Assembly (NCBI RefSeq): GCF_030161415.1
Contig: NZ_BSSU01000013.1
Span: forward strand, 1-64,000
Direction: 5' to 3'
Length of the DNA stretch: 64,000 nucleotides
DNA from: Thalassotalea eurytherma
GTDB taxonomy: Bacteria; Pseudomonadota; Gammaproteobacteria; Enterobacterales; Alteromonadaceae
In this document: piece after piece, positions 36,442 through 46,867 of the stretch
How the letters are laid out: each line of letters starts with the position of its first letter
Numbering within the stretch: position 1 is the stretch's first letter
Position numbers and translations under genes: made by a program
The notes under the pieces: model-generated
Told to the model about the DNA's origin: nothing
The model's input: the letters and a program-made list of their open reading frames with translations, nothing else
The model's database searches: none

Positions 36442-38544
36442 ATGCAATTACTCGCTCAATTTAACAGATTTGATAAACAAAAATTGTCCTTTATCTCGGG
36501 GCTAGGCACGCCTTTACTTATTATTGCTGCGCTAGGTATGGTTATTTTACCTATGCCGGCTGCGCTGCTAGATATCCTATTCTCATTTAATATTGCCTTA
36601 GCGCTGATTGTTTTACTGATTACAGTTTATACGCTAAAACCGCTTGAGTTTGGCTCATTCCCTTCAGTGCTATTGATTGCAACCATATTGCGTTTAGCAC
36701 TTAACGTAGCAAGTACACGTGTTGTTCTCTTAGAAGGTCACCAAGGGCCTGATGCCGCAGGTAAAGTTATTGAAGCCTTTGGCTCAGTGGTTATTGGTGG
36801 TAATTATGCCGTAGGTTTAGTTGTATTTCTTATTCTCATTATTATTAACTTTGTCGTTGTCACCAAAGGTGCAGGACGCATCTCAGAAGTTACAGCACGG
36901 TTTACATTAGACGCAATGCCGGGTAAACAGATGGCAATTGATGCTGATCTAAACGCTGGATTTATCACAGCAGACCAAGCGAGGGAGCGCCGTAATGAAG
37001 TAACTTCAGAAGCCGACTTTTATGGTTCAATGGATGGTGCCAGTAAGTTCGTAAAAGGTGATGCGGTTGCAGGTATTTTGATCCTATTTATCAATATTAT
37101 CGGTGGTTTGGTAATCGGTATGGTTCAACATGACTTAGAGTTTTCTCAAGCTGTTGAAATATATACGCTATTAACTATTGGTGACGGATTAGTGGCGCAA
37201 ATTCCTGGCTTGTTACTTTCTGTTGCTACGGCAATTGTTGTTACGCGTCAAAATACCTCTCAAGATATGGGCGAGCAAATGAGCTCGCAACTAGGTCAAG
37301 AGCGCAGCTTATATATTGCAGCAGCCGTCATGTTTGTTATGGGTGTTGTGCCAGGTATGCCACACTTTGCCTTCTTGTTATTTGCAGCCATGATTGCAGC
37401 GACAGCCTTTTTTAGTAGTAAATATAAAGCGGCTAAGATAGCTAAAGACGAAGAAGATAAAACAAAATTACAAACAGACGAAGCGCAAAAAGCTGATGAA
37501 GTAAAAGAACTCGGCTGGGATGACGTTAATCATGTGGACGTTATTGGGCTAGAAATTGGCTATCGATTAATTCCTTTGGTTGATAAAAACCAAGGTGGTG
37601 AGTTGTTAAATCGCATTAAAGGGGTGCGCAAAAAGCTATCTCAAGAATTTGGCTTCTTAGTACCTGCGGTGCATATTCGTGACAATTTAGATTTAGACCC
37701 TAATAGTTATCAAATCACCTTAATGGGCGTTAATGTTGGTGAAGCAGAAATACGTCATGATCACGAGCTAGCGATTAATCCGGGTCAAGTTTTTGGCAAA
37801 TTGGAAGGCATTGAAACAAAAGACCCTGCGTTTGGCTTAGATGCCGTTTGGATCAAACAAGATCAACGTGAACATGCCCAGTCACTTGGCTACACCGTTG
37901 TTGATGCTACAACAGTATTAGCAACACACTTAAGTCAAATTCTAACCAATAATGCGGCTCAGCTACTTGGCCATGAAGAAGTTCAAAACCTATTGGACAT
38001 GTTAGCGAAGAGCTACCCTAAATTGGTCGAGGGGCTAGTACCAGATATCCTGCCGCTAGGCACCATTGTTAAAGTGCTACAAAATTTAATGAACGAAGGT
38101 GTTGCTGTTCGAGATATGCGCTCAATTGCGCAGACTCTTGTAGAGTATGGCGTGAAGAGCCAAGACCCTGATGTACTAACAGCTGCCGCACGTATTTTAT
38201 TACGCAAGTTCATCGTCCAGGATATGGTTGGTGCAAATAACGAAATACCTGTCATAACATTGTCGCCTGAATTGGAACAGATGTTGCATCAGTCAATGCA
38301 AATGGCTGGCGATGATGGCGCAGGCATTGAACCAGGTCTTGCAGAAAGAATGCAAAAGTCGCTGACAGAAGGCGCGCATCAGCAAGAATTGGCGGGAGAT
38401 ACTCCAATTTTACTAACATCAGGCATCTTAAGAACCGTGTTAGCTAAATTTGTGAAGTACACGATACCAGGTCTTCGTGTTATCTCTTATCAAGAGGTTC
38501 CAGATGATAAACAAATAAAAATTGTTAGCGCCATCGGACAATAG
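36442..38544 (+). CDS. flhA: flagellar export apparatus protein FlhA
   Basis: 700 residues from ATG 36442; an in-frame TTG six bases earlier is possible and neither has a strong ribosome binding site. The N-terminal half has about eight membrane helices and the invariant block FGSFPSVLLIATILRLALNVASTR-like region plus VITKGAGRISEV / PGKQMAIDADLNAGFI / EADFYGSMDGASKFVKGDA. The C-terminal half is the cytoplasmic ring that docks chaperone-substrate pairs. Four genes of this unit run to fliA. Confidence 0.97.
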   Translation: MQLLAQFNRFDKQKLSFISGLGTPLLIIAALGMVILPMPAALLDILFSFNIALALIVLLITVYTLKPLEFGSFPSVLLIATILRLALNVASTRVVLLEGHQGPDAAGKVIEAFGSVVIGGNYAVGLVVFLILIIINFVVVTKGAGRISEVTARFTLDAMPGKQMAIDADLNAGFITADQARERRNEVTSEADFYGSMDGASKFVKGDAVAGILILFINIIGGLVIGMVQHDLEFSQAVEIYTLLTIGDGLVAQIPGLLLSVATAIVVTRQNTSQDMGEQMSSQLGQERSLYIAAAVMFVMGVVPGMPHFAFLLFAAMIAATAFFSSKYKAAKIAKDEEDKTKLQTDEAQKADEVKELGWDDVNHVDVIGLEIGYRLIPLVDKNQGGELLNRIKGVRKKLSQEFGFLVPAVHIRDNLDLDPNSYQITLMGVNVGEAEIRHDHELAINPGQVFGKLEGIETKDPAFGLDAVWIKQDQREHAQSLGYTVVDATTVLATHLSQILTNNAAQLLGHEEVQNLLDMLAKSYPKLVEGLVPDILPLGTIVKVLQNLMNEGVAVRDMRSIAQTLVEYGVKSQDPDVLTAAARILLRKFIVQDMVGANNEIPVITLSPELEQMLHQSMQMAGDDGAGIEPGLAERMQKSLTEGAHQQELAGDTPILLTSGILRTVLAKFVKYTIPGLRVISYQEVPDDKQIKIVSAIGQ

Positions 38545-38575
38545 CAGCACTGATTAAGGTTGTAAGGGGTTAACC

Positions 38576-40030
38576 GTGAAAATTAAACGTTTTGTCGCAA
38601 GAGACATGAAAACAGCATTAGCTGAAATCAAAGAAGTACTAGGTGCTGATGCCGTCATCATGTCAAACAAGAAAATCCCTGAAGGAATTGAGATTATGGC
38701 GGCTGTCGATTACAACCAGCAGCCTTCTCACAATGAACCTGACGTTGTACCTTCTCAAGAGTCTTCATCTTCACGGGAAATACAAGACGATGTTGTGTCA
38801 ATTGGTGCCGCACCTACTTCAGCAACTAACCAACCTAAAGTAAAAGTTGAACCTACAATGCCTAAAGTGCCAGATAGCTTAGCGGCATTATTAAATCGCG
38901 ATGTTCAACAAGGGCCTAAAGAGCCAACCATTGCGACAAACTTGGCGGCTGAAACAATCGAGCAACAATTCAAAGAATTCACTGAACGCTTAACTAATAA
39001 ACAAGCTCAGAGTGATGTAACGCAAGAACGCCCATCAGAGGAGCTAGATAAAACGTCTGAAAATGCGTTCAATAGCCAAATACAGTCGAGTGCATCGACT
39101 GAAGAGTTTGATCGAATGAAGCAAGAAATGGCATCTATTCGTCAACTTTTAGAGCATCAAGTTGCAGGTTTACTTTGGCAAGACCGTGTACAAAAAGATC
39201 CTAATCGTGCCGTGTTGGTTAACAAACTTAGTTCGATGGGTATCGATGAACAATTGGCTGAGCAAATTGCCGGATTTATCCCAAGCCAACTAAACGAGCA
39301 AGAAGCTTGGCAACAAGTTAAGCACTTATTAGTCAATCAATTACAAACGACAAATAATGAAATTATTCGTCATGGTGGTGTTATATCTTTAGTTGGACCA
39401 ACGGGTGTTGGTAAAACAACGACGATTGCAAAAATTGCCGCCCGTTTTGCACAGATACATGGTGCTGATTCTGTTGCCTTGATTTCAACAGATACCTATA
39501 GAATTGCAGGTTATGAGCAACTTACTACCTATGGCAAAATTATTGGTTGCCCGGTAAAGTTAGCGCAAGATGCAAACGAATTAGATAACTTGTTAGCGCA
39601 ATTCTCAACCAAGAAGTTAGTGCTAATAGATACTGCAGGCATGGGACAACGAGACATGCGTTTAAATGAACATTTAAAAACGCTCGTCGCTAATACGCGA
39701 ATTAGAATTAAAAATTACCTTGTGTTAGCAGCAAATACGCAAGCAAATGTTATGACAGAAAATGTTCAGCGTTTTCAAAGCATCCCATTAGCAGGTTGTA
39801 TCTATACGAAATTAGATGAGAGCTTAAGCGCGGGCGAATTAATCTCAACATCTATCCAAAATAACTTGCCTGTTGGCTATTTAACCGACGGTCAGCGTGT
39901 ACCAGAAGATATTAAGGTTGCAAATGCTGAAAAGTTAGTTACGCTTGCTGATAAAATGTTTACAAAACAACGTAAACAAGCGCCAATAAATTGGACTCAT
40001 CAATCGATGGCTTCTCATGCCATGATGTAG
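38576..40030 (+). CDS. flhF: flagellar placement GTPase FlhF
   Basis: 484 residues from a GTG with AAGGGG upstream. The basic N-terminus (KIKRFVARDMKTALAEIKEVLGADAVIMSNKKI) is the FlhF B domain, then a long variable linker. The SRP-type NG domain has P-loop LVGPTGVGKTTTIAKIAARFA, ISTDTYRIAGYEQL, and DTAGMGQRD. FlhF selects the cell pole and recruits early basal body parts. It works against FlhG, encoded next. Confidence 0.96.
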   Translation: MKIKRFVARDMKTALAEIKEVLGADAVIMSNKKIPEGIEIMAAVDYNQQPSHNEPDVVPSQESSSSREIQDDVVSIGAAPTSATNQPKVKVEPTMPKVPDSLAALLNRDVQQGPKEPTIATNLAAETIEQQFKEFTERLTNKQAQSDVTQERPSEELDKTSENAFNSQIQSSASTEEFDRMKQEMASIRQLLEHQVAGLLWQDRVQKDPNRAVLVNKLSSMGIDEQLAEQIAGFIPSQLNEQEAWQQVKHLLVNQLQTTNNEIIRHGGVISLVGPTGVGKTTTIAKIAARFAQIHGADSVALISTDTYRIAGYEQLTTYGKIIGCPVKLAQDANELDNLLAQFSTKKLVLIDTAGMGQRDMRLNEHLKTLVANTRIRIKNYLVLAANTQANVMTENVQRFQSIPLAGCIYTKLDESLSAGELISTSIQNNLPVGYLTDGQRVPEDIKVANAEKLVTLADKMFTKQRKQAPINWTHQSMASHAMM

Positions 40031-40059
40031 ATAAAACAATAAGTAGTAAGAATTAAAAG

Positions 40060-40902
40060 ATGTTAGATCAAGCGAGTGGCTTACGAAAAATGCAACAACC
40101 CAATAAAGTTAAGGTCATTGCTGTCTCAGGTGGTAAAGGCGGTGTAGGTAAAACGAACGTTTCGTTAAATACCGCTATTTCTATGGCTCAAATGGGTAAA
40201 AAAGTACTCGTACTTGATGCCGATTTAGGTTTGGCCAATGTTGACGTGATGCTAGGTCTTCGCGTTAAAAAGAACCTTTCCCATGTGATGTCTGGCGAAT
40301 GTGAATTAGACGATATAATTCTCGAAGGTCCAGCAGGCATAAAAATTATCCCAGCAACGTCTGGTACGCAAGGTATGGTTGATTTGACACCATCTGAGCA
40401 TGCTGGTCTTATTCGCGCTTTCAGTGATATGGAAACCGACTTTGACGTACTAATTGTCGATACCGCAGCAGGTATCTCTGACATGGTACTAAGCTTTGCG
40501 CGCGCTGCTCAAGATGTGATGCTTGTCGTTTGTGATGAACCAACGTCAATTACTGACTGTTATGCTTTAATGAAGCTACTAAGTCGTGATCATGGGGTAT
40601 TCAAATTCAAAGTTGTTGCCAATATGGTGCGCAGTCCTAAGGAAGGTCAGCAATTATTTGCTAAACTTACCAAAGTAAGTGACAGGTTCTTAGATGTGGC
40701 ATTAGAGTTAGTTGGTGTTGTACCTTTTGATGAAAATATTCGAAAATCAGTGAGAAAGCAACAAGCGATTGTTGAAGCATTTCCTGATTCTCCTGCGTCA
40801 AAAGGTTTTAAGCGTATTGCACAAAACGCATTGGCGTGGCCAATACCGCATCAGCCTTCAGGGCACCTAGAGTTTTTTATAGAACAGTTACTAGAAAAAT
40901 AG
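40060..40902 (+). CDS. flhG: flagellar number regulator FlhG (FleN), MinD-like ATPase
   Basis: 280 residues. The deviant Walker A VSGGKGGVGKTNVSLNTA, KVLVLDADLGLANVDVMLG and DVLIVDTAAGISDMVLSF identify a ParA/MinD ATPase of the FlhG type. The short N-terminal segment (DQASGLRKM) is the conserved FlhF-activation motif region (DQAxxLR). FlhG limits flagella to one per pole and antagonises FlrA. It is followed by fliA after 27 bp. Confidence 0.96.
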   Translation: MLDQASGLRKMQQPNKVKVIAVSGGKGGVGKTNVSLNTAISMAQMGKKVLVLDADLGLANVDVMLGLRVKKNLSHVMSGECELDDIILEGPAGIKIIPATSGTQGMVDLTPSEHAGLIRAFSDMETDFDVLIVDTAAGISDMVLSFARAAQDVMLVVCDEPTSITDCYALMKLLSRDHGVFKFKVVANMVRSPKEGQQLFAKLTKVSDRFLDVALELVGVVPFDENIRKSVRKQQAIVEAFPDSPASKGFKRIAQNALAWPIPHQPSGHLEFFIEQLLEK

Positions 40903-40929
40903 TAACACCAACTGATGAGCGAACATTAA

Positions 40930-41649
40930 GTGGTAAAAACGCAAGCTTATATCGACCAACAAGACAAAACTGCACTCATAGAGCAGCAAACAGTTTTGGT
41001 GAAAAGAATTGCGTATCATTTACTCGCTCGATTACCTGCCAGTGTTCAAGTAGATGATTTGATTCAAGCAGGTATGATTGGACTTCTTGAAGCATCCAAT
41101 AACTTCGACGCTAGCAAAGGTGCGAGTTTTGAAACTTTTGCCGGTATTCGTATTCGTGGTGCAATGCTCGATGAAATTCGTCGTGGAGATTGGACACCAC
41201 GCTCTGTTCACAGAAATTCCCGTTTAATCAGTGATGCCATCAAATCATTAGAGGCTCAATATGGTCGTGATGTAACTGATAGTGAAGTTGCTGATAAACT
41301 AAATATCTCATTAAATGAATATCATGATATGCTTAATGAGGTAAGCTCTGGTAAAATAATAGGTATTGAAGACCTAGGTGTTAACGAAGATGCTATCTCT
41401 TTCTCTACAGAGGCTGTTATTGACAGTCCACATGACGAAATAGAACATAGCGCCTTTAAAAAAGCACTTGCTGGTTGTATAACTTCTCTACCAGAGCGTG
41501 AATCCTTAGTGTTATCATTGTATTATGATGAAGAATTGAATTTACGTGAAATTGGCCAAGTTCTGGACGTGAGTGAATCTCGTGTTAGCCAAATTCATAG
41601 CCAAGCAATGCATCGCCTAAAAGGTAGAATGCAATCATGGCAAAATTAA
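40930..41649 (+). CDS. fliA: flagellar sigma factor FliA (sigma-28)
   Basis: 239 residues from a GTG. Region 2 has YHLLARLPASVQVDDLIQAGMIGLLEA and FETFAGIRIRGAMLDEIRRGDWTPRSVHR. Region 3 covers SEVADKLNISLNEYHDML. Region 4 has LPERESLVLSLYYDEELNLREIGQVLDVSESRVSQIHSQAM. It directs RNA polymerase to late flagellar and chemotaxis genes and is held off by FlgM, which is not in this window. Closest downstream gene is cheY. Confidence 0.96.
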   Translation: MVKTQAYIDQQDKTALIEQQTVLVKRIAYHLLARLPASVQVDDLIQAGMIGLLEASNNFDASKGASFETFAGIRIRGAMLDEIRRGDWTPRSVHRNSRLISDAIKSLEAQYGRDVTDSEVADKLNISLNEYHDMLNEVSSGKIIGIEDLGVNEDAISFSTEAVIDSPHDEIEHSAFKKALAGCITSLPERESLVLSLYYDEELNLREIGQVLDVSESRVSQIHSQAMHRLKGRMQSWQN

Positions 41650-41689
41650 GTATTAGATTTAGTAGAAATAGACTCTTTCGGAGGGTGCC

Positions 41690-42073
41690 TTGGATAAAAA
41701 TATGAAAGTACTTGTTGTTGATGATTTCTCAACAATGAGACGTATAGTGAAAAATTTATTACGTGATTTAGGCTTTACCAATATTCAAGAAGCTGACGAT
41801 GGTTCAACAGCACTGCCAATGCTACAAGGTGGTGACTTTGATTTCGTTGTAACTGATTGGAACATGCCAGGTATGCAAGGTATCGATTTGCTAAGAGCAA
41901 TTCGAGCGGATGAAAAACTTGCACACATACCTGTATTAATGGTTACAGCAGAAGCGAAGAAAGAACAAATCGTTATGGCTGCTCAAGCAGGTGTAAATGG
42001 TTATATTGTCAAACCGTTTACAGCCGCTACGCTGAAAACAAAGCTTGATAAAATATTTGAGCGCTTAGCTTAA
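41690..42073 (+). CDS. cheY: chemotaxis response regulator CheY
   Basis: 127 residues, single receiver domain. [23 protein letters not shown] holds the acidic pocket, [12 protein letters not shown] the phosphoacceptor Asp, and VTAEAKK and VKPF the switch Thr-region and Lys. The start is a TTG (41690): GGAGG at 41680-41684 is five bases before it but 17 bases before the in-frame ATG at 41702, and MDKNMK is the usual N-terminus in related genera. CheY-P binds FliM and is dephosphorylated by CheZ, encoded next. Confidence 0.95.
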   Translation: MDKNMKVLVVDDFSTMRRIVKNLLRDLGFTNIQEADDGSTALPMLQGGDFDFVVTDWNMPGMQGIDLLRAIRADEKLAHIPVLMVTAEAKKEQIVMAAQAGVNGYIVKPFTAATLKTKLDKIFERLA

Positions 42074-42115
42074 TTAAACACGACTAAATATTGGGAAAAC
42101 CAAAGGAGTGTTTAG

Positions 42116-42850
42116 ATGAGCGCTTTAATTTCATTGGAGCAAGCTAAAGAGCTTGTTGCCTACTTGGAAGCTGGTCAAAATGATGAAGCTGATAAGTTAA
42201 TTGCCGAAGTGCAAACGCCTATTAATACAGAGCTTTTTGCTGAAATAGGTAAATTGACACGTCAATTACATGACTCATTGATGAACTTCCAAATTGACAC
42301 TCGTTTAAACGATTTAGCAACGGCAGATATTCCCGATGCTAAAGAGCGTTTGAATTATGTGATTGAACGAACAGAAGAAGCAGCAAACAAAACTATGGAT
42401 GCTGTAGAATCTATTTTTCCAGTACTTGATAAAGTTCAGTCGCAAGTAAGTAGTGTAAAACCACAATGGCAAAAGCTAATGAAAAACCAGCTTGAGCTTG
42501 ATGGTTTTAAGTCGCTATGCCACGAAATTGATGCATTGTTGGTGACAACTGACAAAGAAGCAGAACATATTCACGCATTAATGACAGACGTATTAATGGC
42601 ACAAGATTTCCAAGATCTAACCGGTCAGGTTATACGTAAAGTTATTGATCTTGTTAGAGAAGTAGAAGATAGTTTAATCAATATGTTAACTATGTTCGGT
42701 GTGTCAAAAGCTGAAGGTCAAGAGATGTTAAGTAAACCAAGTGTTGGTGAAAATCTCGTTGAAGGACCTATAGTTAATACTGAAAAACGTGATGACGTTG
42801 TTTCAGGTCAGGATGATGTTGATGACCTGTTATCAAGCTTAGGATTCTAA
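42116..42850 (+). CDS. cheZ: protein phosphatase CheZ
   Basis: 244 residues with the long CheZ helical hairpin. The catalytic block DVLMAQDFQDLTGQVIRKVIDLV contains the Asp/Gln pair that attacks CheY-P. The last residues, QDDVDDLLSSLGF, are the CheY-binding amphipathic peptide. AAGGAG precedes the ATG. It lies between cheY and cheA. Confidence 0.96.
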   Translation: MSALISLEQAKELVAYLEAGQNDEADKLIAEVQTPINTELFAEIGKLTRQLHDSLMNFQIDTRLNDLATADIPDAKERLNYVIERTEEAANKTMDAVESIFPVLDKVQSQVSSVKPQWQKLMKNQLELDGFKSLCHEIDALLVTTDKEAEHIHALMTDVLMAQDFQDLTGQVIRKVIDLVREVEDSLINMLTMFGVSKAEGQEMLSKPSVGENLVEGPIVNTEKRDDVVSGQDDVDDLLSSLGF

Positions 42851-42865
42851 GGGGAAGTTCGAATT

Positions 42866-45004
42866 ATGTCCTTCGAAGCAGATGAAGAAATTCTACAGGA
42901 TTTTTTAATTGAAGCGGGTGAAATACTCGAATTGCTATCTGAGCAATTAGTTGAATTAGAAAATGATCCTGATAATGCCGATTTGCTTAATGCAATATTC
43001 CGGGGTTTTCACACCGTAAAAGGTGGCGCAGGCTTTTTATCTTTAACTAACTTAGTTGATGCCTGTCATGGTGCTGAAAATGTGTTCGATATTTTACGAA
43101 CTGGTCAGCGTAAAGTTACCTCCGAATTGATGGACACCATTCTTCAATCTTTAGATACAATCAATGAAATGTTTGCTCAAGTGCAAAATCGTGAGGATAT
43201 TGATCCTGCCGACCCAGCATTGTTAGAAGAGTTACATCGTTTAAGTGCTCCTGAAGGAGCAGAAGAAACACCTGCAGCAGTTGCTGCTCCAGAGCTTGAA
43301 GTAATTGCTACTCCTGAAGTCAGTGAACCATCAAGTGCTTCATCTGACGAAATGAGTGAAGATGAATTTGAAGCATTGCTTGACCAATTGCATGGTTCAG
43401 GTGGTTCACCTCAATCAGCAGATTCTGCACCTACACCTAAAGAAACGAGTATTCAACCGTCAGACGAAATCAGCGATGATGAATTTGAATCATTGCTTGA
43501 TGAGTTGCATGGACAAGGTGCCTTTTCTACGTCAAACACAAATCAACCAGCTCCAGCTGCGCCAACAAATCCTGATGAAATCAATGATGATGAGTTTGAA
43601 GCACTATTAGATGAATTACACGGGAAAGGTCAGGGACCTAAAGTGAGTGCATCAGCACCAACACCAGCTGCTGCTCCAGAGAGTGCTCCCAAGCCTCAAC
43701 CAGTTGCAAAAGCCCAGCCAGCAGCAAAATCCGTAGCGTCTAAACCGGCTACGGCTAAAAAGCCTGCTGCCAAAGCTGGAGATAAAAAAGCTGCGCAACC
43801 AGCGGCATCTCAGGGCGAAACTACCGTTAGGGTAGATACTAAACGATTAGACCAAATCATGAATATGGTGGGTGAACTCGTACTTGTTCGAAACCGCCTA
43901 ACCAGTCTTGGCTTAACCAAAGAAGACGAAGATCTGACTAAAGCGGTATCAAACCTAGATGCAGTAACAACGGATTTGCAAGGCGCGGTAATGAAAACGC
44001 GCATGCAACCAATTAAGAAAGTATTTGGTCGTTTCCCTCGCGTTGTTCGTGATCTTGCGCGTAGTTTACAGAAAGAAATTAAGTTAATTCTAGAGGGTGA
44101 AGATACCGATCTAGATAAAAACCTTGTTGAGGCACTAGCCGATCCTCTTGTTCACTTGGTTCGTAACTCAGTAGATCACGGTGTAGAAGAGCCAGACGTA
44201 CGTGAAGCTAATGGTAAACCGCGTGAAGGTACTGTTATTCTGTCAGCATCTCAAGAAGGTGATCATATCTTGTTAACCATCAAAGATGATGGTGCTGGTA
44301 TGAACGCTGATAAACTTAAAGATATTGCGATAGAACGTGGTGTTTTAGATGCCGACGCCGCAGCTCGCATGTCAGAAAAAGAAGCATTTAATTTAATCTT
44401 TGCACCAGGCTTCTCTACGAAAACTGAAATTTCTGAGGTATCAGGTCGTGGTGTGGGAATGGACGTTGTTAAAACGAAGATTACCCAATTAAATGGTTCA
44501 GTAAGTATTGATTCAGAGCTCGGTAAAGGTACTGTTCTTGAAATCAAAGTACCATTGACACTTGCTATTTTGCCAACCTTAATGGTTGTCGTAGGCGAAC
44601 AAACGTTTGCCCTACCATTAGCTGGTGTTAATGAGATATTCCATCTGGATTTAACGAATACGAATATTGTTGATGGTCAATTGACTATCATTGTTAGGGA
44701 AAAAGCAATTCCATTGTTCTACCTAGATCAGTGGCTAGTTAAAGGCTCAACAGACAAACCAAAAAATACGGGGCATGTTGTTATCGTCCAGTTAGGTACA
44801 CAGCAAATTGGTTTTGTTGTTGATAGCTTAATTGGTCAAGAAGAGGTTGTCATTAAACCACTTGACCGATTATTGCACGGTACGCCAGGCATGGCAGGTG
44901 CGACTATTACCAGTGATGGTGGTATTGCACTCATCTTAGATGTGCCAAGTATGCTTAAGTACTATGCAAAGAAAGCAAATATTAATAAAAAGCTAGGCTC
45001 ATAA
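42866..45004 (+). CDS. cheA: chemotaxis histidine kinase CheA
   Basis: 712 residues. The P1 HPt domain has phosphorylated His49 (RGFHTVKGGAGFL). A ~200-residue Ala/Pro/Lys-rich linker (~110-310) lacks a recognisable P2 domain and instead has three copies of a DEFEALLDELHG-type peptide starting at residues 161, 200 and 237. The dimerisation P3 domain starts at ~TVRVDTKRLDQIMNMVGELV. P4 kinase motifs are LVHLVRNSVDHGVE, IKDDGAGM and GRGVGMDVVKT. The P5 domain (CheW-like) ends the protein. It is the central kinase of the polar array. Confidence 0.95.
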   Translation: MSFEADEEILQDFLIEAGEILELLSEQLVELENDPDNADLLNAIFRGFHTVKGGAGFLSLTNLVDACHGAENVFDILRTGQRKVTSELMDTILQSLDTINEMFAQVQNREDIDPADPALLEELHRLSAPEGAEETPAAVAAPELEVIATPEVSEPSSASSDEMSEDEFEALLDQLHGSGGSPQSADSAPTPKETSIQPSDEISDDEFESLLDELHGQGAFSTSNTNQPAPAAPTNPDEINDDEFEALLDELHGKGQGPKVSASAPTPAAAPESAPKPQPVAKAQPAAKSVASKPATAKKPAAKAGDKKAAQPAASQGETTVRVDTKRLDQIMNMVGELVLVRNRLTSLGLTKEDEDLTKAVSNLDAVTTDLQGAVMKTRMQPIKKVFGRFPRVVRDLARSLQKEIKLILEGEDTDLDKNLVEALADPLVHLVRNSVDHGVEEPDVREANGKPREGTVILSASQEGDHILLTIKDDGAGMNADKLKDIAIERGVLDADAAARMSEKEAFNLIFAPGFSTKTEISEVSGRGVGMDVVKTKITQLNGSVSIDSELGKGTVLEIKVPLTLAILPTLMVVVGEQTFALPLAGVNEIFHLDLTNTNIVDGQLTIIVREKAIPLFYLDQWLVKGSTDKPKNTGHVVIVQLGTQQIGFVVDSLIGQEEVVIKPLDRLLHGTPGMAGATITSDGGIALILDVPSMLKYYAKKANINKKLGS
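43346..43633 (+). repeat. three coding repeats of an acidic LL-motif in the CheA linker
   Basis: Residues 161-177, 200-216 and 237-253 of CheA read DEMSEDEFEALLDQLHG, DEISDDEFESLLDELHG and DEINDDEFEALLDELHG. Spacing is 39 and 37 residues, with Pro/Ala/Gln-rich spacers that are not conserved. The motif resembles FliM SQDEIDALLHG and the CheZ tail QDDVDDLLSSLGF encoded in this same window. Confidence 0.9.
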
Positions 45005-45018
45005 GATAGAGAATATAA

Positions 45019-46128
45019 ATGGCTTATAAGGTGTTAGTTGTTGATGATTCGAGTTTTTTTCGTCGACGCGTATCAGATATATTAAATAACGAAGCTAATT
45101 TAGAAGTTATTGATGTTGCTGTAAACGGAAAAGACGCCGTTGAGAAAGCGATCACCTTAAAACCAGATGTAATCACTATGGATATTGAAATGCCGGTATT
45201 AAACGGCATTGAAGCAGTTAAGCAAATCATGGCACAGTCTCCGACGCCGATACTCATGTTCTCGTCGTTAACTCATCAAGGGGCTAAAGCGACATTAGAT
45301 GCACTTGATGCAGGTGCATTGGATTTTTTACCTAAAAAGTTTAATGAAATAGCCGCAAATAATGATGATGCAGGTTCATTATTAAGACAGCGAGTATTGC
45401 AACTTGCTCGTCGCCGAATTTCTATGAGACGTTCCACAACGTCTGGTATTGTGACGAGAAAGTCTCAAGCTAGTCAAACACCAACAGCGTCAAAAATTCG
45501 TCCAGTACAACCTTCAACACCGTCAAAACATCGTGTAAAAACAGACAAGCACTATAAATTACTTGCCATTGGTACATCTACTGGTGGGCCAATTGCCTTA
45601 CAGACTATTTTAACAAAATTACCTAAATCCTATCCGCTTCCAATAATTCTCGTTCAACATATGCCCGCAGCCTTTACTGCAGCCTTTGCTAACCGTTTGA
45701 ATAACCTATGTCAGATAGACATCAAAGAAGCCGCAGACGGCGATTTGCTTAAACCTGGGTGTGCTTATTTAGCACCTGGTGGTAAGCAAATGATCATCAC
45801 TGGTACGGAAAGTGCTAAGAAAATTAAAATACTAGAAGATGACAGTGAAAGACTGACATATAAACCTAGTGTTGATATTAGTTTCGGCTCTGCTGCAAAA
45901 GTTTACCAAGGTGATGTATTAGGGGTAATTTTAACGGGTATGGGCCACGATGGAAGGGAAGGGGCACGTATGTTAAAAAGCAAAGGCGCAACCATTTGGG
46001 CACAAGATGAAGAGTCTTGTGTAGTTTACGGAATGCCACAAGCCGTAACGATTGCAGGGGTTTCAGAATTATCACTACCACTCAATGATTTTTCAGAAGC
46101 GATCATAAAGGAAACTGCCAATGGATAA
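45019..46128 (+). CDS. cheB: chemotaxis methylesterase/deamidase CheB
   Basis: 369 residues: receiver domain ([36 protein letters not shown]) joined by a basic Ser/Thr-rich linker to the methylesterase domain. Catalytic elements are [16 protein letters not shown] (Ser), [17 protein letters not shown] (His) and [16 protein letters not shown] (Asp). It demethylates chemoreceptors in response to CheA. It overlaps motC by 8 bp. No cheR is present in this window. Confidence 0.96.
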   Translation: MAYKVLVVDDSSFFRRRVSDILNNEANLEVIDVAVNGKDAVEKAITLKPDVITMDIEMPVLNGIEAVKQIMAQSPTPILMFSSLTHQGAKATLDALDAGALDFLPKKFNEIAANNDDAGSLLRQRVLQLARRRISMRRSTTSGIVTRKSQASQTPTASKIRPVQPSTPSKHRVKTDKHYKLLAIGTSTGGPIALQTILTKLPKSYPLPIILVQHMPAAFTAAFANRLNNLCQIDIKEAADGDLLKPGCAYLAPGGKQMIITGTESAKKIKILEDDSERLTYKPSVDISFGSAAKVYQGDVLGVILTGMGHDGREGARMLKSKGATIWAQDEESCVVYGMPQAVTIAGVSELSLPLNDFSEAIIKETANG

Positions 46129-46867
46129 GCTCAGTATTGCTGGGCTTCTGATTGCGGTTGTTGCTATTTATCTTGGTTTTGCTATTGATGGTGGCTCAAT
46201 AACCTCATTATTACAGTTTCCAGCATTTATTATTGTATTTGGCGGCACATTAGGTGCTGTTATGTTGCAATCATCTAAAACTGAATTTTTACATGCTATC
46301 GCACTACTCAAGTGGGTATTTACTTCGCCTAAGTTTGATGTTGAGCAAGGCATTCAAGATATTGTTTCTTGGTCAATAATGTCTCGAGAGTCTGGCTTTT
46401 TAGCGTTAGAGAATATTGCTCTCGACGAAGTCGATCCTTTTGTTAACAAAGGTCTTAATTTACTTGTTGATGGTGTCGAAGCGGAAAATTTTAAAGAATC
46501 ATTAGAACTTGATTTAGAACTCTATCGTGAGCACAACCTTAGAGCGGCAAATGTATTTGATTCTATGGGCGGTTATAGCCCTACCATTGGCATCTTAGGT
46601 GCTGTACTAGGTCTGATTCATGCAATGTCTAACCTTAACGATCCCGAATTACTCGGACACGGTATTGCAACCGCCTTTGTTGCGACGATTTATGGTGTTG
46701 GTTTTGCCAATTTAATATATCTGCCTATTGCGAATAAATTACGTTCTATTATTCATCAAGAAACGTTATATCGTGAAATGATATTAGAAGGATTAACGGC
46801 GATTGTTTTAGGTGAAAACCCACATGCTATTGAAAATAAACTATCTGCATTTAGGTTAGTAAAATGA
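46121..46867 (+). CDS. motC: flagellar stator protein, MotA/MotC type
   Basis: 248 residues, four membrane helices of the MotA/TolQ/ExbB fold: [38 protein letters not shown], then the cytoplasmic FliG-contacting loop, and [20 protein letters not shown] and [27 protein letters not shown]. The order cheB-motC-motD-parA is as in Pseudomonas, where this pair is the second stator. It overlaps motD by 4 bp. The ion specificity is not assigned. Confidence 0.9.
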   Translation: MDKLSIAGLLIAVVAIYLGFAIDGGSITSLLQFPAFIIVFGGTLGAVMLQSSKTEFLHAIALLKWVFTSPKFDVEQGIQDIVSWSIMSRESGFLALENIALDEVDPFVNKGLNLLVDGVEAENFKESLELDLELYREHNLRAANVFDSMGGYSPTIGILGAVLGLIHAMSNLNDPELLGHGIATAFVATIYGVGFANLIYLPIANKLRSIIHQETLYREMILEGLTAIVLGENPHAIENKLSAFRLVK

